18,459 nt of DNA from Clostridia bacterium (GCA_900755895.1 CAAEIG010000158.1:1-18459), one strand, 5' to 3'. Counted from the first letter of the stretch, positions 1 to 8,721 are shown. The notes: a model not told the origin generated them from the letters alone. Made by a program: numbers and translations.

Positions 1-3000
1 CGGCTGGAAGGCGCTACCTTCGATATCAAGATCGACGCCGGCGCCAGCTTCAGCCTGACCAAGCAGACGGACGAGAACGGCGAGATCCACATCACCTATG
101 ACGACTACGAGCGCTTCATCGGGGATATCGTCTGGGACCGCGGCTGGACGGTCGCCGTCACCGAGACGGTGATGCCTGACAAGTACAACCGGGACCCGCA
201 GCCAGAGTCGGACGGCGGAGCCGGGTTCACAGTGACCAAGCAGCTCCTGCCCGGACAGACCCTGCTGGAATTCGACTTCACCGACACCCACTACCGCGAC
301 CTGCTGGTCGTCAAGTCGGACGCCTCCAACTCCTGGCGGCTGGCTGACGCCAAGTTCAAGCTGGAGTCCATCAACCTGGACGATCCGGCCGCCGGCGGCA
401 CGGTCAGCCGTGAGGGCGCCACCGACGCCAACGGCGAGCTGCTGTTCGAGGACCTGCCCAACGGCACCTACAAGCTGACAGAGCTCACCCCGCCCACCGG
501 ATACGATATGCCGGACCCCCATGAGTGGACGGTCACCGTCACCTCTATGAGCGACCGGGTCATCCAGATCGCAGTGGAGAACGAGCCCCGCGAGGGCCTC
601 ACCATCACCAAGCACGACGCCATCACCGGCAAGCCGCTGGCTGGAGTGGAATTCTCCATCCGGTACCTGGGCGATGGCAACGATTCCACCAATACCAGCA
701 ACGAGCCCCGCACCTATACCACTGATTCCAACGGTATCATCCATCTGCCTGACGCAGTCCCCGGCTGGTACCAGATCATCGAGACGCGGGTCCCGGACGG
801 CTATATCATTGACAGCGAACCCCGGCTGGTCCAGCTGGTGAACGCCCATGATACAGTCGTTGTGAACTACCACAACTATCAGGATACCCAGCTGATCATC
901 CTCAAAAAGGATAACCAGACTGGCCTGCCCCTGGCGGGCGCCCGCTTCATGGTGACCACCGCCGGCGGCAACTTCATCGCCGACCTGGTCACCGGGTCCA
1001 CCGGCTACGCCACCCTCAACGGCCTGGAGCCTGGCTCCTATGTGGTCAAGGAGGTGGAGGCCCCGGACGGGCACATCATCGACTCTACGCCCCAGGCCTT
1101 TGAGCTCCGCGTCGGACAGACAGAACCTGTGTTCCTGGTCTTCGGCAACGACGGCAAGACGACTCTGTACATCCGCAAGGAGGACGCGCAGACCCGCCTG
1201 CCTGTGGCCGGAGCCGTGTTCAAGCTGAGCCGTGTGAACGGCGAGGTCATCAAAGACCGCCTGGAGACGGGCATGGACGGCCTGGCCAGTATCGGCGACC
1301 TGCTCCCCGGCGACTATGTGGTCGAGGAGATCGAGGCCCCGAAGGGCTACCTGCTCAGCGAAAACCCCAAGCAGAATGTCTCCCTGAAGGCCGGCGAGGT
1401 TGCGACAGTCCTGTTCCGGAACAATAAGCCGGGCGGCGTCGCCATCCTCAAGCAGGACGCCATGTCCGGCCTGCCCCTGGAGGGCGCCAAGTTTACGGTC
1501 ACGCGCCTGGACGGTTCTCCCGTCGGCAAGGAGCCCTACTATGTGACCGGCAAGGATGGCTACATCCGGGTGCCGGATCTGGAGGCCGGCTACTACTATG
1601 TCCAGGAGATCGAAGCCCCGGAGGGCTACCTGCTGGATAACACCCGGCATCAGGTGCGGGTGGAGAACTTCGAGGTCACGCTGCTGCAGCTGAAGAACTA
1701 CGAGAAGACCACCCTGGTGGTGGAGAAGGTGGACGCCCAGAGCAAGGTGCCGCTGGCCGGCGCTGAGTTTGGTCTGTTTGCCATGGACGGCAAGCAGATC
1801 GGCGATACCTTCATCACCGGCGCCAACGGCAAGGCCAACCTCACCGGCATCGAGCCCGGCTGGTACATCCTGAAGGAGCTCAAGGCCCCCATCGGCTATG
1901 TGCTCAACGAGGAGGAGTTCCGGGTCGAGATCAAGGAGGGCCAGCCTACCACCATCACAGTCCCCAACACCCCTGAGAGCGGCATCACGGTCCGCAAGGT
2001 GGACGCGTCCACCAAGAACCCGCTGGCCGGCGCACAATTTGAGCTGCGGGACCAGAATGATAAGCTGCTCGGCAGCTATCAGACTGACCCCACCGGTTCG
2101 TTCGTCACCGTGAATGTTGGCCCCGGCACCTACTATCTCATCGAGACCAAGGCTCCGGCCGGCTACACGATCGCCAACGAGCGCACTGAGGTCAAGGTGG
2201 CGGAGGGCGAGAAGCCTGTCGTCATCATCGAAAACCACAAGGACAGCTCCATCCAGATCTTGAAGACTGACTCGGTCAGCGGCAAGTACCTGGAGGGCGC
2301 TGAGTTCGAGGTCAGGGAGCTGAACACCAACCGGGTGGTCGGCGCCTACACCACGGACCAGGCAGGTATCGCCTTTACGGAGCCTCTGCCCGCTGGCAAC
2401 TACATTGTCACCGAGATCAAGGCTCCCTGCGGCTATATCCTGGACGAGACCCACCACCATGTGGAGGTCAAGCCTGATACGCCCAGCATCCTGCGCGTCA
2501 CCAACACCGCCCTTACTGGCATCATGATCACCAAGGTGTCTACAGTCGACGACGAGCCCCTGATGGGCGCCAAGTTCGAGATCCGGACCGCCGAGGGCCG
2601 TGTGCTGGGCGAAGTCACCACCGACACCACCGGTACCGCCACCTATCCGATCGCAACCCCTGGCGTGTACTATGTCAAGGAAGTGGAGCAGCCGGACGGC
2701 TATCTGCTGGACGAGACGGTCCACCGCGTCGAAGTGGTGGAGGGCCAGCTGGCCACCCTGGTGGTGGAGAACGCGCCTCTGGCTTCTCTGGTCATCTTCA
2801 AGGGTGACGCGGACACTGGCCGCGGCGTTGCCGGGGCTGTGTTTGAAGTCTACCACGCAGACGGAGCATTCATCGGACGCTACACCACCGACGCCCAGGG
2901 CGAGGCCCTGATCCGTCCCATCGAGCCTGGACACTATATCGTGCGCGAAGTCGCGGCTCCGGATGGCTATGAGCTGCCCAATGTGACGGAAAAGACGATC

Positions 3001-5520
3001 ACGGTCAAGGCAGGGCAAATCAACCGGGTCACCTTCGAGGACCTGGCTTACGGCTCCCTGATCGTCCGATTGGAGGATGCCGCCGACGGTTCGCCGCTGG
3101 CTAACGGCCGGTTCCAGCTGATCGCGGCCTCCACCGGGACCATGATCAAGGAGGGCGTGACCGCCAATGACGGTTCCATCCACTGGGGGAATCTGCCCAC
3201 TGGCGATTACCTCATCAAGCAGACCTACGCTCCGGACGGCTACACCATGACCACAACTGAGAAACGCGAAACGGTCGTTTCCAACGAGACCCGCACTGTC
3301 GTCTTCCAGAATGTGACCTCCGGTATCGTCATCGAAAAGCTGGACCGGGTCACCTCCGCGCCGCTGCCCAACGCCCGGTTCCAGGTCACCCGGGACTCGG
3401 ACAACATCGTGATCGGCGAATATGTCACCGATGAGGACGGCCTTGCCCTGGTGGGCGGCCTGACTCCCGGCATGTACACAGTGGAGGAGCTGGCAGCCCC
3501 CACGGGCTACGAGATGGACGCTCCCTCCCAGCTGGTTCATGTGAAAGCCAGCGAATTTGCCCACGCGACCTTTACCGATACCCCCTATGCCGGCATTACC
3601 ATCAATGCCGTTGACCAATCCAATAAACCTCTGGCTGGTGCGACGATTGAGATCTACCGTCAGAACGGTGAGCTGATCAACACCTGGACCACCGATAACA
3701 CCGGCATCGTCCAGACCGACAAGCTGACCTCCGGCTACTATGTCATCAAGGTCATCAAGAGCCCGGACGGCTACACTCCCAATGTGACCGAGACCACTGT
3801 GCAGATCCAGAATGGCGTGGCGGTCAATGTCCGGCTGGTATTCAACGCCGGCGGCACCCTGAACATCTACGGCGTGGACGCCGCTGAGAAGGGCCTTGCC
3901 GGTATGCGGGTGGAAGTGACCACCATTGAGGGGACCAAAGTCGGGACCTACACCACCGATGCCGCGGGCATCATCCGTGTGCCCGGCCTGGACGCCGGCT
4001 GGTATGTGGTGACGGTCACCAGGGCCCCGGACGGCTATACGCTCTCCGAGGTCAACCAGAGCCAGAATGTGGAGATCACCAGCGACGGCACCGCCCAGGT
4101 CCGGTTCCAGTTTGGCAAGACCTACGGCGTCCAGATCCGGACCTCTGTGAGCCAGACGGGCGCCATGGTGCCCGGCGTGGAGTACAAGGTCACCAAGCTG
4201 GATGGCTCCGTCGTTGGCGCCTACACTTCCGACAAGGCTGGCCTGGCCTATGTGGACCTTGCGCCCGGCTGGTATGTCATCGAGCAGACCCGCCTGCCCA
4301 AGGGCTATGAGAACTACGCCCTGTGCGCCAAGCGCAATGTGGAGGTCAAGGCCGATCAGCCCACCATCGTGGACTTTGTCCTGACCCAGCTCTCCGGCAT
4401 GCGCGTGAAGGTGGTCGACGGGACCTCCGGTTCTCCTATCTACGGGGTCAAGCTGGTCCTCAAGGACGGCTCCGGCAAGATCGTCGACGAGTACACCACC
4501 AACAACGAGGGCTGCATTACCCTGCGTGGCGCCCTGGTGGATGGGACCTACACGCTGACCATGATCTCGGTCCCCAACGGCTATACGGTGGACACAGTCC
4601 CCAAGACTATTGAGGTGCTCAACGGGCAGACTGCCGAGGTCGTGTGGAAGCTCTACAACCAGGCGGGCCAGATTCAGGTGCATCTGACCTCCACGGCTTA
4701 TAACGCGACTTTGGACCTGGCTGCCGGCAGCAACCTGCCCGGCGCCGTGTTCGAGATCTACGACCCATTCTCCTATGTGGTGCTGGCTACCATCGAGACT
4801 GACTCCTACGGCGTCGCCGCCTCGCCCGGCCTGCCCATCGGACGCTACATCATCCGCGAGAAGACGCCCGCTCCTTACTTCGGCCTGTCCGGCAAGGAGA
4901 CTGAGGTGTACATCAAAATCAACAATGATGTGGTACGGGTCGAGTATCAGGCCGCGCCCATGAACCTGAAGGTGACCCACACGGTGGCCGGCAACGCCAA
5001 CGCCAGCGCAGGGTCCTTCTCCAAGTACCTGTTCAAGGCGGCCAACAATGACTCCGGCGACCGCCTGGACAACTTCTTCCTCAACATCACGATCCCCACG
5101 GACGCCGTCCGCGGCGGGACCCTGTTCACCGGCAAGTGGTCCTCTGATGTTGCCTACAACATCAGCTACAAGACCAACATGAACGACTACCGGCCCATGG
5201 CCACCGGCCTCAGCTCGGCCAGCTCCTACCAGTACGACCTGTCCTCCCTGGCCCTGGATGTCCAGAGCGGAGAATATGTCACCGATGTGCGGTTTGAGTT
5301 TGGCACCGTGCCCGCCGGTTTCAAGGTGACCAGCGCCCCTGTCTTCTACGGCTATGTGATGCCGGCTGTGCCCAATGGGTACATCATCATGATGCGCTCC
5401 GAGTGCGGCGGCCAGTACAACGGCTATTGGAAGACTGAGTCGGCCCTCTGCACCACCAATGTGGTGAACAACAACGGCGGCGGAAAGCTGCCCAGCACTC
5501 TGCCCAAGACCGGGTATTAA
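1..5520 (+). CDS. Giant LPXTG surface protein of tandem SpaA/Cna_B modules (5' end outside window)
   Basis: The frame is open from base 1, so the N-terminus and signal peptide lie upstream; 1839 residues are visible. From about nt 298 there are roughly 17 modules of about 90 residues, starting near nt 298, 592, 886, 1159, 1432, 1708, 1978, 2248, 2515, 2782, 3052, 3319, 3589, 3850, 4123, 4393 and 4666. Each follows the SpaA/Cna_B prealbumin-like pattern: a first strand such as LTITKHDA, a PLAGAxF turn, a YVVKEVEAPDGY strand and a closing strand such as VENEP. In this family a Lys, a Glu and an Asn/Asp form an intramolecular isopeptide bond. A non-repeat C-terminal domain (about nt 4957-5460, two Cys) leads to a Gly/Asn linker and LPSTLPKTGY-stop. 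The expected role is an adhesive or pilin-like stalk on the cell wall; the ligand is unknown. The LPKTG motif has no membrane segment or basic tail after it, which is atypical for a sortase substrate. Confidence 0.93.
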   Translation, partial: RLEGATFDIKIDAGASFSLTKQTDENGEIHITYDDYERFIGDIVWDRGWTVAVTETVMPDKYNRDPQPESDGGAGFTVTKQLLPGQTLLEFDFTDTHYRDLLVVKSDASNSWRLADAKFKLESINLDDPAAGGTVSREGATDANGELLFEDLPNGTYKLTELTPPTGYDMPDPHEWTVTVTSMSDRVIQIAVENEPREGLTITKHDAITGKPLAGVEFSIRYLGDGNDSTNTSNEPRTYTTDSNGIIHLPDAVPGWYQIIETRVPDGYIIDSEPRLVQLVNAHDTVVVNYHNYQDTQLIILKKDNQTGLPLAGARFMVTTAGGNFIADLVTGSTGYATLNGLEPGSYVVKEVEAPDGHIIDSTPQAFELRVGQTEPVFLVFGNDGKTTLYIRKEDAQTRLPVAGAVFKLSRVNGEVIKDRLETGMDGLASIGDLLPGDYVVEEIEAPKGYLLSENPKQNVSLKAGEVATVLFRNNKPGGVAILKQDAMSGLPLEGAKFTVTRLDGSPVGKEPYYVTGKDGYIRVPDLEAGYYYVQEIEAPEGYLLDNTRHQVRVENFEVTLLQLKNYEKTTLVVEKVDAQSKVPLAGAEFGLFAMDGKQIGDTFITGANGKANLTGIEPGWYILKELKAPIGYVLNEEEFRVEIKEGQPTTITVPNTPESGITVRKVDASTKNPLAGAQFELRDQNDKLLGSYQTDPTGSFVTVNVGPGTYYLIETKAPAGYTIANERTEVKVAEGEKPVVIIENHKDSSIQILKTDSVSGKYLEGAEFEVRELNTNRVVGAYTTDQAGIAFTEPLPAGNYIVTEIKAPCGYILDETHHHVEVKPDTPSILRVTNTALTGIMITKVSTVDDEPLMGAKFEIRTAEGRVLGEVTTDTTGTATYPIATPGVYYVKEVEQPDGYLLDETVHRVEVVEGQLATLVVENAPLASLVIFKGDADTGRGVAGAVFEVYHADGAFIGRYTTDAQGEALIRPIEPGHYIVREVAAPDGYELPNVTEKTITVKAGQINRVTFEDLAYGSLIVRLEDAADGSPLANGRFQLIAASTGTMIKEGVTANDGSIHWGNLPTGDYLIKQTYAPDGYTMTTTEKRETVVSNETRTVVFQNVTSGIVIEKLDRVTSAPLPNARFQVTRDSDNIVIGEYVTDEDGLALVGGLTPGMYTVEELAAPTGYEMDAPSQLVHVKASEFAHATFTDTPYAGITINAVDQSNKPLAGATIEIYRQNGELINTWTTDNTGIVQTDKLTSGYYVIKVIKSPDGYTPNVTETTVQIQNGVAVNVRLVFNAGGTLNIYGVDAAEKGLAGMRVEVTTIEGTKVGTYTTDAAGIIRVPGLDAGWYVVTVTRAPDGYTLSEVNQSQNVEITSDGTAQVRFQFGKTYGVQIRTSVSQTGAMVPGVEYKVTKLDGSVVGAYTSDKAGLAYVDLAPGWYVIEQTRLPKGYENYALCAKRNVEVKADQPTIVDFVLTQLSGMRVKVVDGTSGSPIYGVKLVLKDGSGKIVDEYTTNNEGCITLRGALVDGTYTLTMISVPNGYTVDTVPKTIEVLNGQTAEVVWKLYNQAGQIQVHLTSTAYNATLDLAAGSNLPGAVFEIYDPFSYVVLATIETDSYGVAASPGLPIGRYIIREKTPAPYFGLSGKETEVYIKINNDVVRVEYQAAPMNLKVTHTVAGNANASAGSFSKYLFKAANNDSGDRLDNFFLNITIPTDAVRGGTLFTGKWSSDVAYNISYKTNMNDYRPMATGLSSASSYQYDLSSLALDVQSGEYVTDVRFEFGTVPAGFKVTSAPVFYGYVMPAVPNGYIIMMRSECGGQYNGYWKTESALCTTNVVNNNGGGKLPSTLPKTGY

Positions 5521-5554
5521 GTTTCCCGGTTTACTGCAACAACCGGAACCTGCG

Positions 5555-5581
5555 GCTGGGGCCCCGCGAAGGGGCCCCGGC
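5555..5581 (+). other. GC-rich hairpin between the adhesin gene and the SpoVG-like gene
   Basis: GGGGCCCC (5558-5565), loop GCGAA, GGGGCCCC (5571-5578), extended by three outer pairs (one G-U) to about 11 bp. No T-run follows, so it is not a standard intrinsic terminator. It may protect the upstream mRNA 3' end or tune read-through into the next gene, whose ribosome binding site begins about 17 bases later. Confidence 0.6.
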
Positions 5582-5597
5582 ATGAGGCCGGACATGA

Positions 5598-5604
5598 AAA
5601 GGAG
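5598..5604 (+). promoter_or_regulatory. Ribosome binding site that decides the SpoVG-like start
   Basis: AAAGGAG ends 11 bases before the ATG at 5616 but only 2 bases before the ATG at 5607. Spacing favours 5616, giving a protein that begins MKIVECRV, as SpoVG proteins typically begin MKITDVRV. Confidence 0.7.
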
Positions 5605-5615
5605 ATATGTTTTCT

Positions 5616-6245
5616 ATGAAAATCGTTGAGTGTAGAGTCATCCGCCCCAAGGACCGTCGTTCTGTGGTCCTGGCGACCGCCGAGCTGCTGTTCGACAACG
5701 GCATCCGGGTGGTCAATATGCATCTGCTGAAGCCCCGTGAAGGGGATGAGGGCAGCCAGCTGCGGATGCCGGTCGTGCATACCAAGAGTGGGATGAACAT
5801 GAACCCCTTCAACCCCTGTAACCCGGAGTTCCGGGCTGTCATGCACAAGGCCGTGGAGGAGACGCTGGCCGAGGCCGTGGAAGCCCAGGTCAACGACTAC
5901 ACCAAGGTCTTTGAGACGGTGGAGGAGTTCCGCATCCCGGCGTTCAGCCGGCTGAAGCTGCACAAGTTCCCCGACAACCACATCCCGGTGAAGGCCATGG
6001 TCTCTGTGACCGTTGATGGCGAGCTCCGGCTCAACCGGATCGCCGTCATCAAGGCCACCGATCCTCCCGCCTATGTCGTCCAGCTGCCGACTTATGCGCT
6101 GCAGGGCGGCAAGCGGCCGGCCAGGTACTTCCGGTTCCGGGCGGCGCCTTATGAGGCTCTGTACAAGCTGGTGACCGACGCCTATTTCAAGGTGGCGGAG
6201 GTTCCTGCGGATGAGCCTGTGCAGGACGCCGAGGAACCCGCTTAA
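5616..6245 (+). CDS. Tandem-domain SpoVG-family protein
   Basis: This is a 209-residue protein. Residues 1-90 follow the SpoVG pattern: MKIVECRVIR, then ATAELLFDNGIRVVNMHL (compare ASITFDNEFVVHDIRV in SpoVG), then LRMPVVHTKSG and NPCNPEFRAVMHKAVEE (compare HPINSTTRAKIQEAV). Residues about 105-193 repeat the plan: VKAMVSVTVDGELRLNRIAV, YVVQLPTYALQGG, YFRFRAAPYEALYKLVTDAY. SpoVG proteins are usually about 85-100 residues with one domain, so this looks like an internal duplication or fusion. SpoVG is a small regulator that binds nucleic acid and affects septation, sporulation and surface genes in Firmicutes. The gene lies 95 bases after the adhesin gene, on the same strand and without a clear terminator between them, so co-transcription is plausible. 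A terminator follows. Family similarity is judged by eye from remembered sequences; the function here is not known. Confidence 0.8.
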   Translation: MKIVECRVIRPKDRRSVVLATAELLFDNGIRVVNMHLLKPREGDEGSQLRMPVVHTKSGMNMNPFNPCNPEFRAVMHKAVEETLAEAVEAQVNDYTKVFETVEEFRIPAFSRLKLHKFPDNHIPVKAMVSVTVDGELRLNRIAVIKATDPPAYVVQLPTYALQGGKRPARYFRFRAAPYEALYKLVTDAYFKVAEVPADEPVQDAEEPA

Positions 6246-6257
6246 TTGAAGAACATT

Positions 6258-6306
6258 AGCCCCCAGGCTGGCTGTGATGGTCAGTCTGGGGGTTGCTTTT
6301 TCTTTA
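6258..6306 (+). terminator. Intrinsic terminator after the SpoVG-like gene
   Basis: A 13-bp stem, AGCCCCCAGGCTG (6258-6270) with CAGTCTGGGGGTT (6282-6294) including two G-U pairs, has an 11-base loop and is followed by GCTTTTTCTTT. It begins 12 bases after the stop codon and closes the adhesin/SpoVG transcription unit. Confidence 0.88.
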
Positions 6307-6410
6307 TGAGAGAGGCTGCTGTTTCCAATGGCAGATTGGCGATGGCAGGGGAGAAGGCTGTTCCGCCGGCGGGGAGGTTTTTCCATGCTGTTTGGGCACC
6401 CGCCGCAACT

Positions 6411-6480
6411 GGTTTCCTCGCGGAAACCTGCGCGGGGTCTTTTTATACTACAGCCCACATAGGTTTTCTTCGAAAACCTA
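6411..6480. repeat. Two short hairpins of the GGTTYYC / GRRAACC type
   Basis: GGTTTCC-TCGC-GGAAACC at 6411-6428 (7 bp) and TAGGTTTTC-TTC-GAAAACCTA at 6460-6480 (9 bp). The arms differ in sequence but stay complementary. Related hairpins lie at 10718-10739, 10849-10866, 11002-11020 and 11206-11221, several followed by a TATGYSGG or TGYGCGGG-like word. Confidence 0.75.
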
Positions 6481-6506
6481 CAGCTGTCTCTGCCGTTGCG
6501 GGAAAC

Positions 6507-6530
6507 CACATGGCTTTCAAAGAAAGCCGC
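6507..6530. repeat. 24-base dyad repeat unit, single copy
   Basis: CACATGGCTTTCAAAGAAAGCCGC: arms GGCTTTC (6512-6518) and GAAAGCC (6522-6528) around AAA. It belongs to the CACATGRCYTTCNNNGAARGYCAC family seen eight times in the window. Confidence 0.8.
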
Positions 6531-6785
6531 CGGCAGGTCTCACGGACCCAAAATAGGCTCCGGAAGGGGGCCGGCCCGCGGCAAAAAGCCTCTGGCAAGA
6601 AAGGGATCCATGCGCCACTTTTCTTCGTTAATAAAGACCTGCCTCCGGCCCCAGCAACAAAAAGAAACAGCCTCCGAAGACCGGAAACAATTCCAGAGTG
6701 GATGAACAGCCCTATTTCGTTCTCTTGTCTCAAAATAGGGGCATCGCCAGTCTGGTAATTGGATTCAGGGAAATATACCCACACT

Positions 6786-8600
6786 TTATACAAGTTTTTC
6801 GAATTCTGGATGATCTTTCAGACAGGCTTCGATTCCCTGGTTGATGTTCGTGGCCATTTCCAGCATCGATTCACATGTTTTGCTCAACTGAAAAATCTCA
6901 TCACGATGATCATACAACGGATACTCATGAGATGGGAGATTACGGGAAATAAATGCATTTGCCAATCGTTGAATCTCATCCTCGGAAAGCACGGTCTCTT
7001 TATTCTGCCTCAAGCGGTTACAAAGGGTACCAATTCGAGTGGGTGACTGGGGCGCACCGAATTCCACTCTTACAGACACCTTGTCGTTGGCCAGAACAAC
7101 GATACCTTCCACAAATATCCAGTTTGATCTGGTGCGGCCCAGGTATTGGTTGACGAACTTTTCTATGTAAGATGTATGGCGGGCATTCTGTCGAAAAGGA
7201 TTGTCCATTGGCTCTCTCTTGGGGGAGCCTTTATTTTCCGTCCAATAATCATATTCTTTGTACCAACTCCCATCTCTGGCAACAATGATCTCATAATCGC
7301 TTTTATAGGATCCAAAATTCTTTACTTCTAGGGCATAAATGCCGTTAGGGGCCAAAACTAGGGCATCGATCTCTACAGTGGTATATGATCCATCTGGGCC
7401 CATAAATTCCAGAAGTAGATTGTATAAAGGAATAATCCATCCACCCAAATCGTCCAGCGCTGTGCGAACTTCTTTTTCGCCATCAACTCCTGCACGAATG
7501 CCTTTATAATCATTGGCGTAGTACTTGAGCTGTGTTTGTGCAATTTCTTGAATTTCTCTGCTGCGTGCCTGGAAAAAGTCCTTCAATTTCTGGAATCGTT
7601 GGGGTGGCCATTTTAGTTCTACGGCATGGATGGCCGTTGCACATGGACCGTCCGGCTGATAGGCTTTTCCGGTTTCGCTTATCCTCATAAGGAGCCATTC
7701 TGCTGAATGAAGCTCATCTTCCGTCTTGTTTGTATATCCCATAAGTTCTGCTATATGTTCCAATATTATGCGAGGACGGTCTTCGTTTGCAACCATCTGA
7801 GCAGGAGTATTGTAGCGTATTAGTTCCGTATAGTCCTTTTGGTAGGCAAAACTAAAAGACTGATCCATTGCAAGTATTTTTATATTATAGGGCGTATAGC
7901 CACGCTGTATTATTTGAACTATAGACGCAGGAATCCCATATTGCCGTTGAAGCATGTCTAAAAATTCCTGTCTCAATGCCTTATCAAACTCCCTGTTATT
8001 GTCCTCGATTTTTTTGAAAGCATTTGTGAGTTCATTACTAATACCTATAGGGATGGTGTACAACATCATATAGCAACAGGTCGGAGTCCCAATATAAACT
8101 GCGGCGGCCAGAACAATATAGACTAAAACCAAGGGCCATCCCCAAATTCCATGGTCAAAAGCAAGCCCATGATATACTCCTTCATAATGGCGTATTATGC
8201 CATATGCAATATCGAAAATACAGATAAGTATGTCGATTACATATATACTGTGTAGAGCTGCCTTGGCACATTTAGTGCGAGTCTCTTCCCGAAATTCACG
8301 ATCAAGGATCTTTTGCGTTTCAAGCAAATCGGCAAGACCAAACAAAAAAGCGAGAAATGAATAAAACAGACTTACAACCAGTACATTTCCTATATTACTT
8401 ATTACAAGTCCATAACCGAAGCCTTTAACAGCCGCCTTGCTCCAACTAATCCCGTAAACAATTCCTGAAAAAAGCAGCCAGATGGATTCAAGTCGTTTCA
8501 TGGGTTCTTGGCATTTTAGGCTGATGCGGCGTATAATAAAGAATATAGCTGGAAATACAAGATAGTTTAGGTGATCAATAACATAATAGATGGCTTCCAT
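6786..8600 (-). CDS. Membrane-anchored NERD-domain protein (putative nuclease)
   Basis: This 604-residue protein starts at ATG 8600, preceded by AAAAGGGGA with 9-base spacing. The frame extends to 8726, but that lies upstream of the likely promoter, so the longer form is rejected. Hydrophobic segments lie near residues 11-23, 66-92, 117-136 and 152-187, with a weak one at 39-51, so the N-terminal third is membrane-embedded. A linker rich in charged residues follows (about 190-365). Residues about 371-535 match the NERD pattern: GVDGEKE (371-377), EIDALV (410-415), LEVKNFG (424-430) and NPFRQN (467-472). This supplies the E, D, ExK and Q positions of a PD-(D/E)XK-like nuclease core. NERD domains are predicted nucleases and occur in some phage-defence proteins, but defence is only an inference here. 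The DNA is clearly AT-richer than its neighbours, uses a different codon palette, and is isolated between repeat-rich gaps, all suggesting recent acquisition. No clear terminator follows it. Confidence 0.85.
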   Translation of the reverse strand: MEAIYYVIDHLNYLVFPAIFFIIRRISLKCQEPMKRLESIWLLFSGIVYGISWSKAAVKGFGYGLVISNIGNVLVVSLFYSFLAFLFGLADLLETQKILDREFREETRTKCAKAALHSIYVIDILICIFDIAYGIIRHYEGVYHGLAFDHGIWGWPLVLVYIVLAAAVYIGTPTCCYMMLYTIPIGISNELTNAFKKIEDNNREFDKALRQEFLDMLQRQYGIPASIVQIIQRGYTPYNIKILAMDQSFSFAYQKDYTELIRYNTPAQMVANEDRPRIILEHIAELMGYTNKTEDELHSAEWLLMRISETGKAYQPDGPCATAIHAVELKWPPQRFQKLKDFFQARSREIQEIAQTQLKYYANDYKGIRAGVDGEKEVRTALDDLGGWIIPLYNLLLEFMGPDGSYTTVEIDALVLAPNGIYALEVKNFGSYKSDYEIIVARDGSWYKEYDYWTENKGSPKREPMDNPFRQNARHTSYIEKFVNQYLGRTRSNWIFVEGIVVLANDKVSVRVEFGAPQSPTRIGTLCNRLRQNKETVLSEDEIQRLANAFISRNLPSHEYPLYDHRDEIFQLSKTCESMLEMATNINQGIEACLKDHPEFEKLV

Positions 8601-8664
8601 AATATCTATTCCCCTTTTCCGCGATCTAATATTGCTCCCTCCGGCAGGCATTTCGAATAAAAAT

Positions 8665-8693
8665 ATTATAATAGGGAAGGGCAGGTTGTGCAA
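8665..8693 (-). promoter_or_regulatory. Sigma-A-type promoter of the NERD gene
   Basis: On the minus strand, TTGCAC (8693-8688), a 17-base spacer and a perfect TATAAT (8670-8665). Transcription would begin near 8658, about 58 bases before the ATG at 8600. A 24-base dyad unit sits 28 bases upstream of the -35 box. Confidence 0.8.
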
Positions 8694-8721
8694 GGGGTGG
8701 GGTTGATCTATGTCGCCGCGC

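Larger units (their letters stand above)
6354..6640 (+). repeat. Composite hairpin-rich repeat, copy A, in a gene-free stretch
   Basis: The gap 6307-6785 holds no gene I can support. Most of it is a mosaic repeat matching 10967-11285 in order: GGTTTCC hairpin (6411-6428), TAGGTTTTC hairpin (6460-6480), a 24-base dyad unit (6507-6530), GGCAGGTCTCACGGACCC (6532-6549), a further GGCTCC hairpin, the word CCCGCGGCA, and CTTTTCTTCGTTAA near 6618-6631. Positions 6512-6549 match 11162-11199 at 37 of 38 bases. The remainder (6641-6785) has one weak AT-rich dyad, CCCTATTT/AAATAGGG at 6710-6740, with no T-run. Confidence 0.8.

Noticed and set aside
5517..6509. A 330-residue minus-strand open frame over the SpoVG-like gene
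   Set aside because: It runs antisense through a well-supported SpoVG-family gene and its terminator, and its product has no coherent domain.
6709..6742. A terminator for the NERD gene
   Set aside because: The CCCTATTT/AAATAGGG stem has a 15-base loop and no T-run on the minus strand.
6246..6758. A 170-residue plus-strand open frame after the SpoVG-like gene
   Set aside because: It starts immediately at the stop codon, runs through an intrinsic terminator and consists of repeat-derived sequence; no ribosome binding site.
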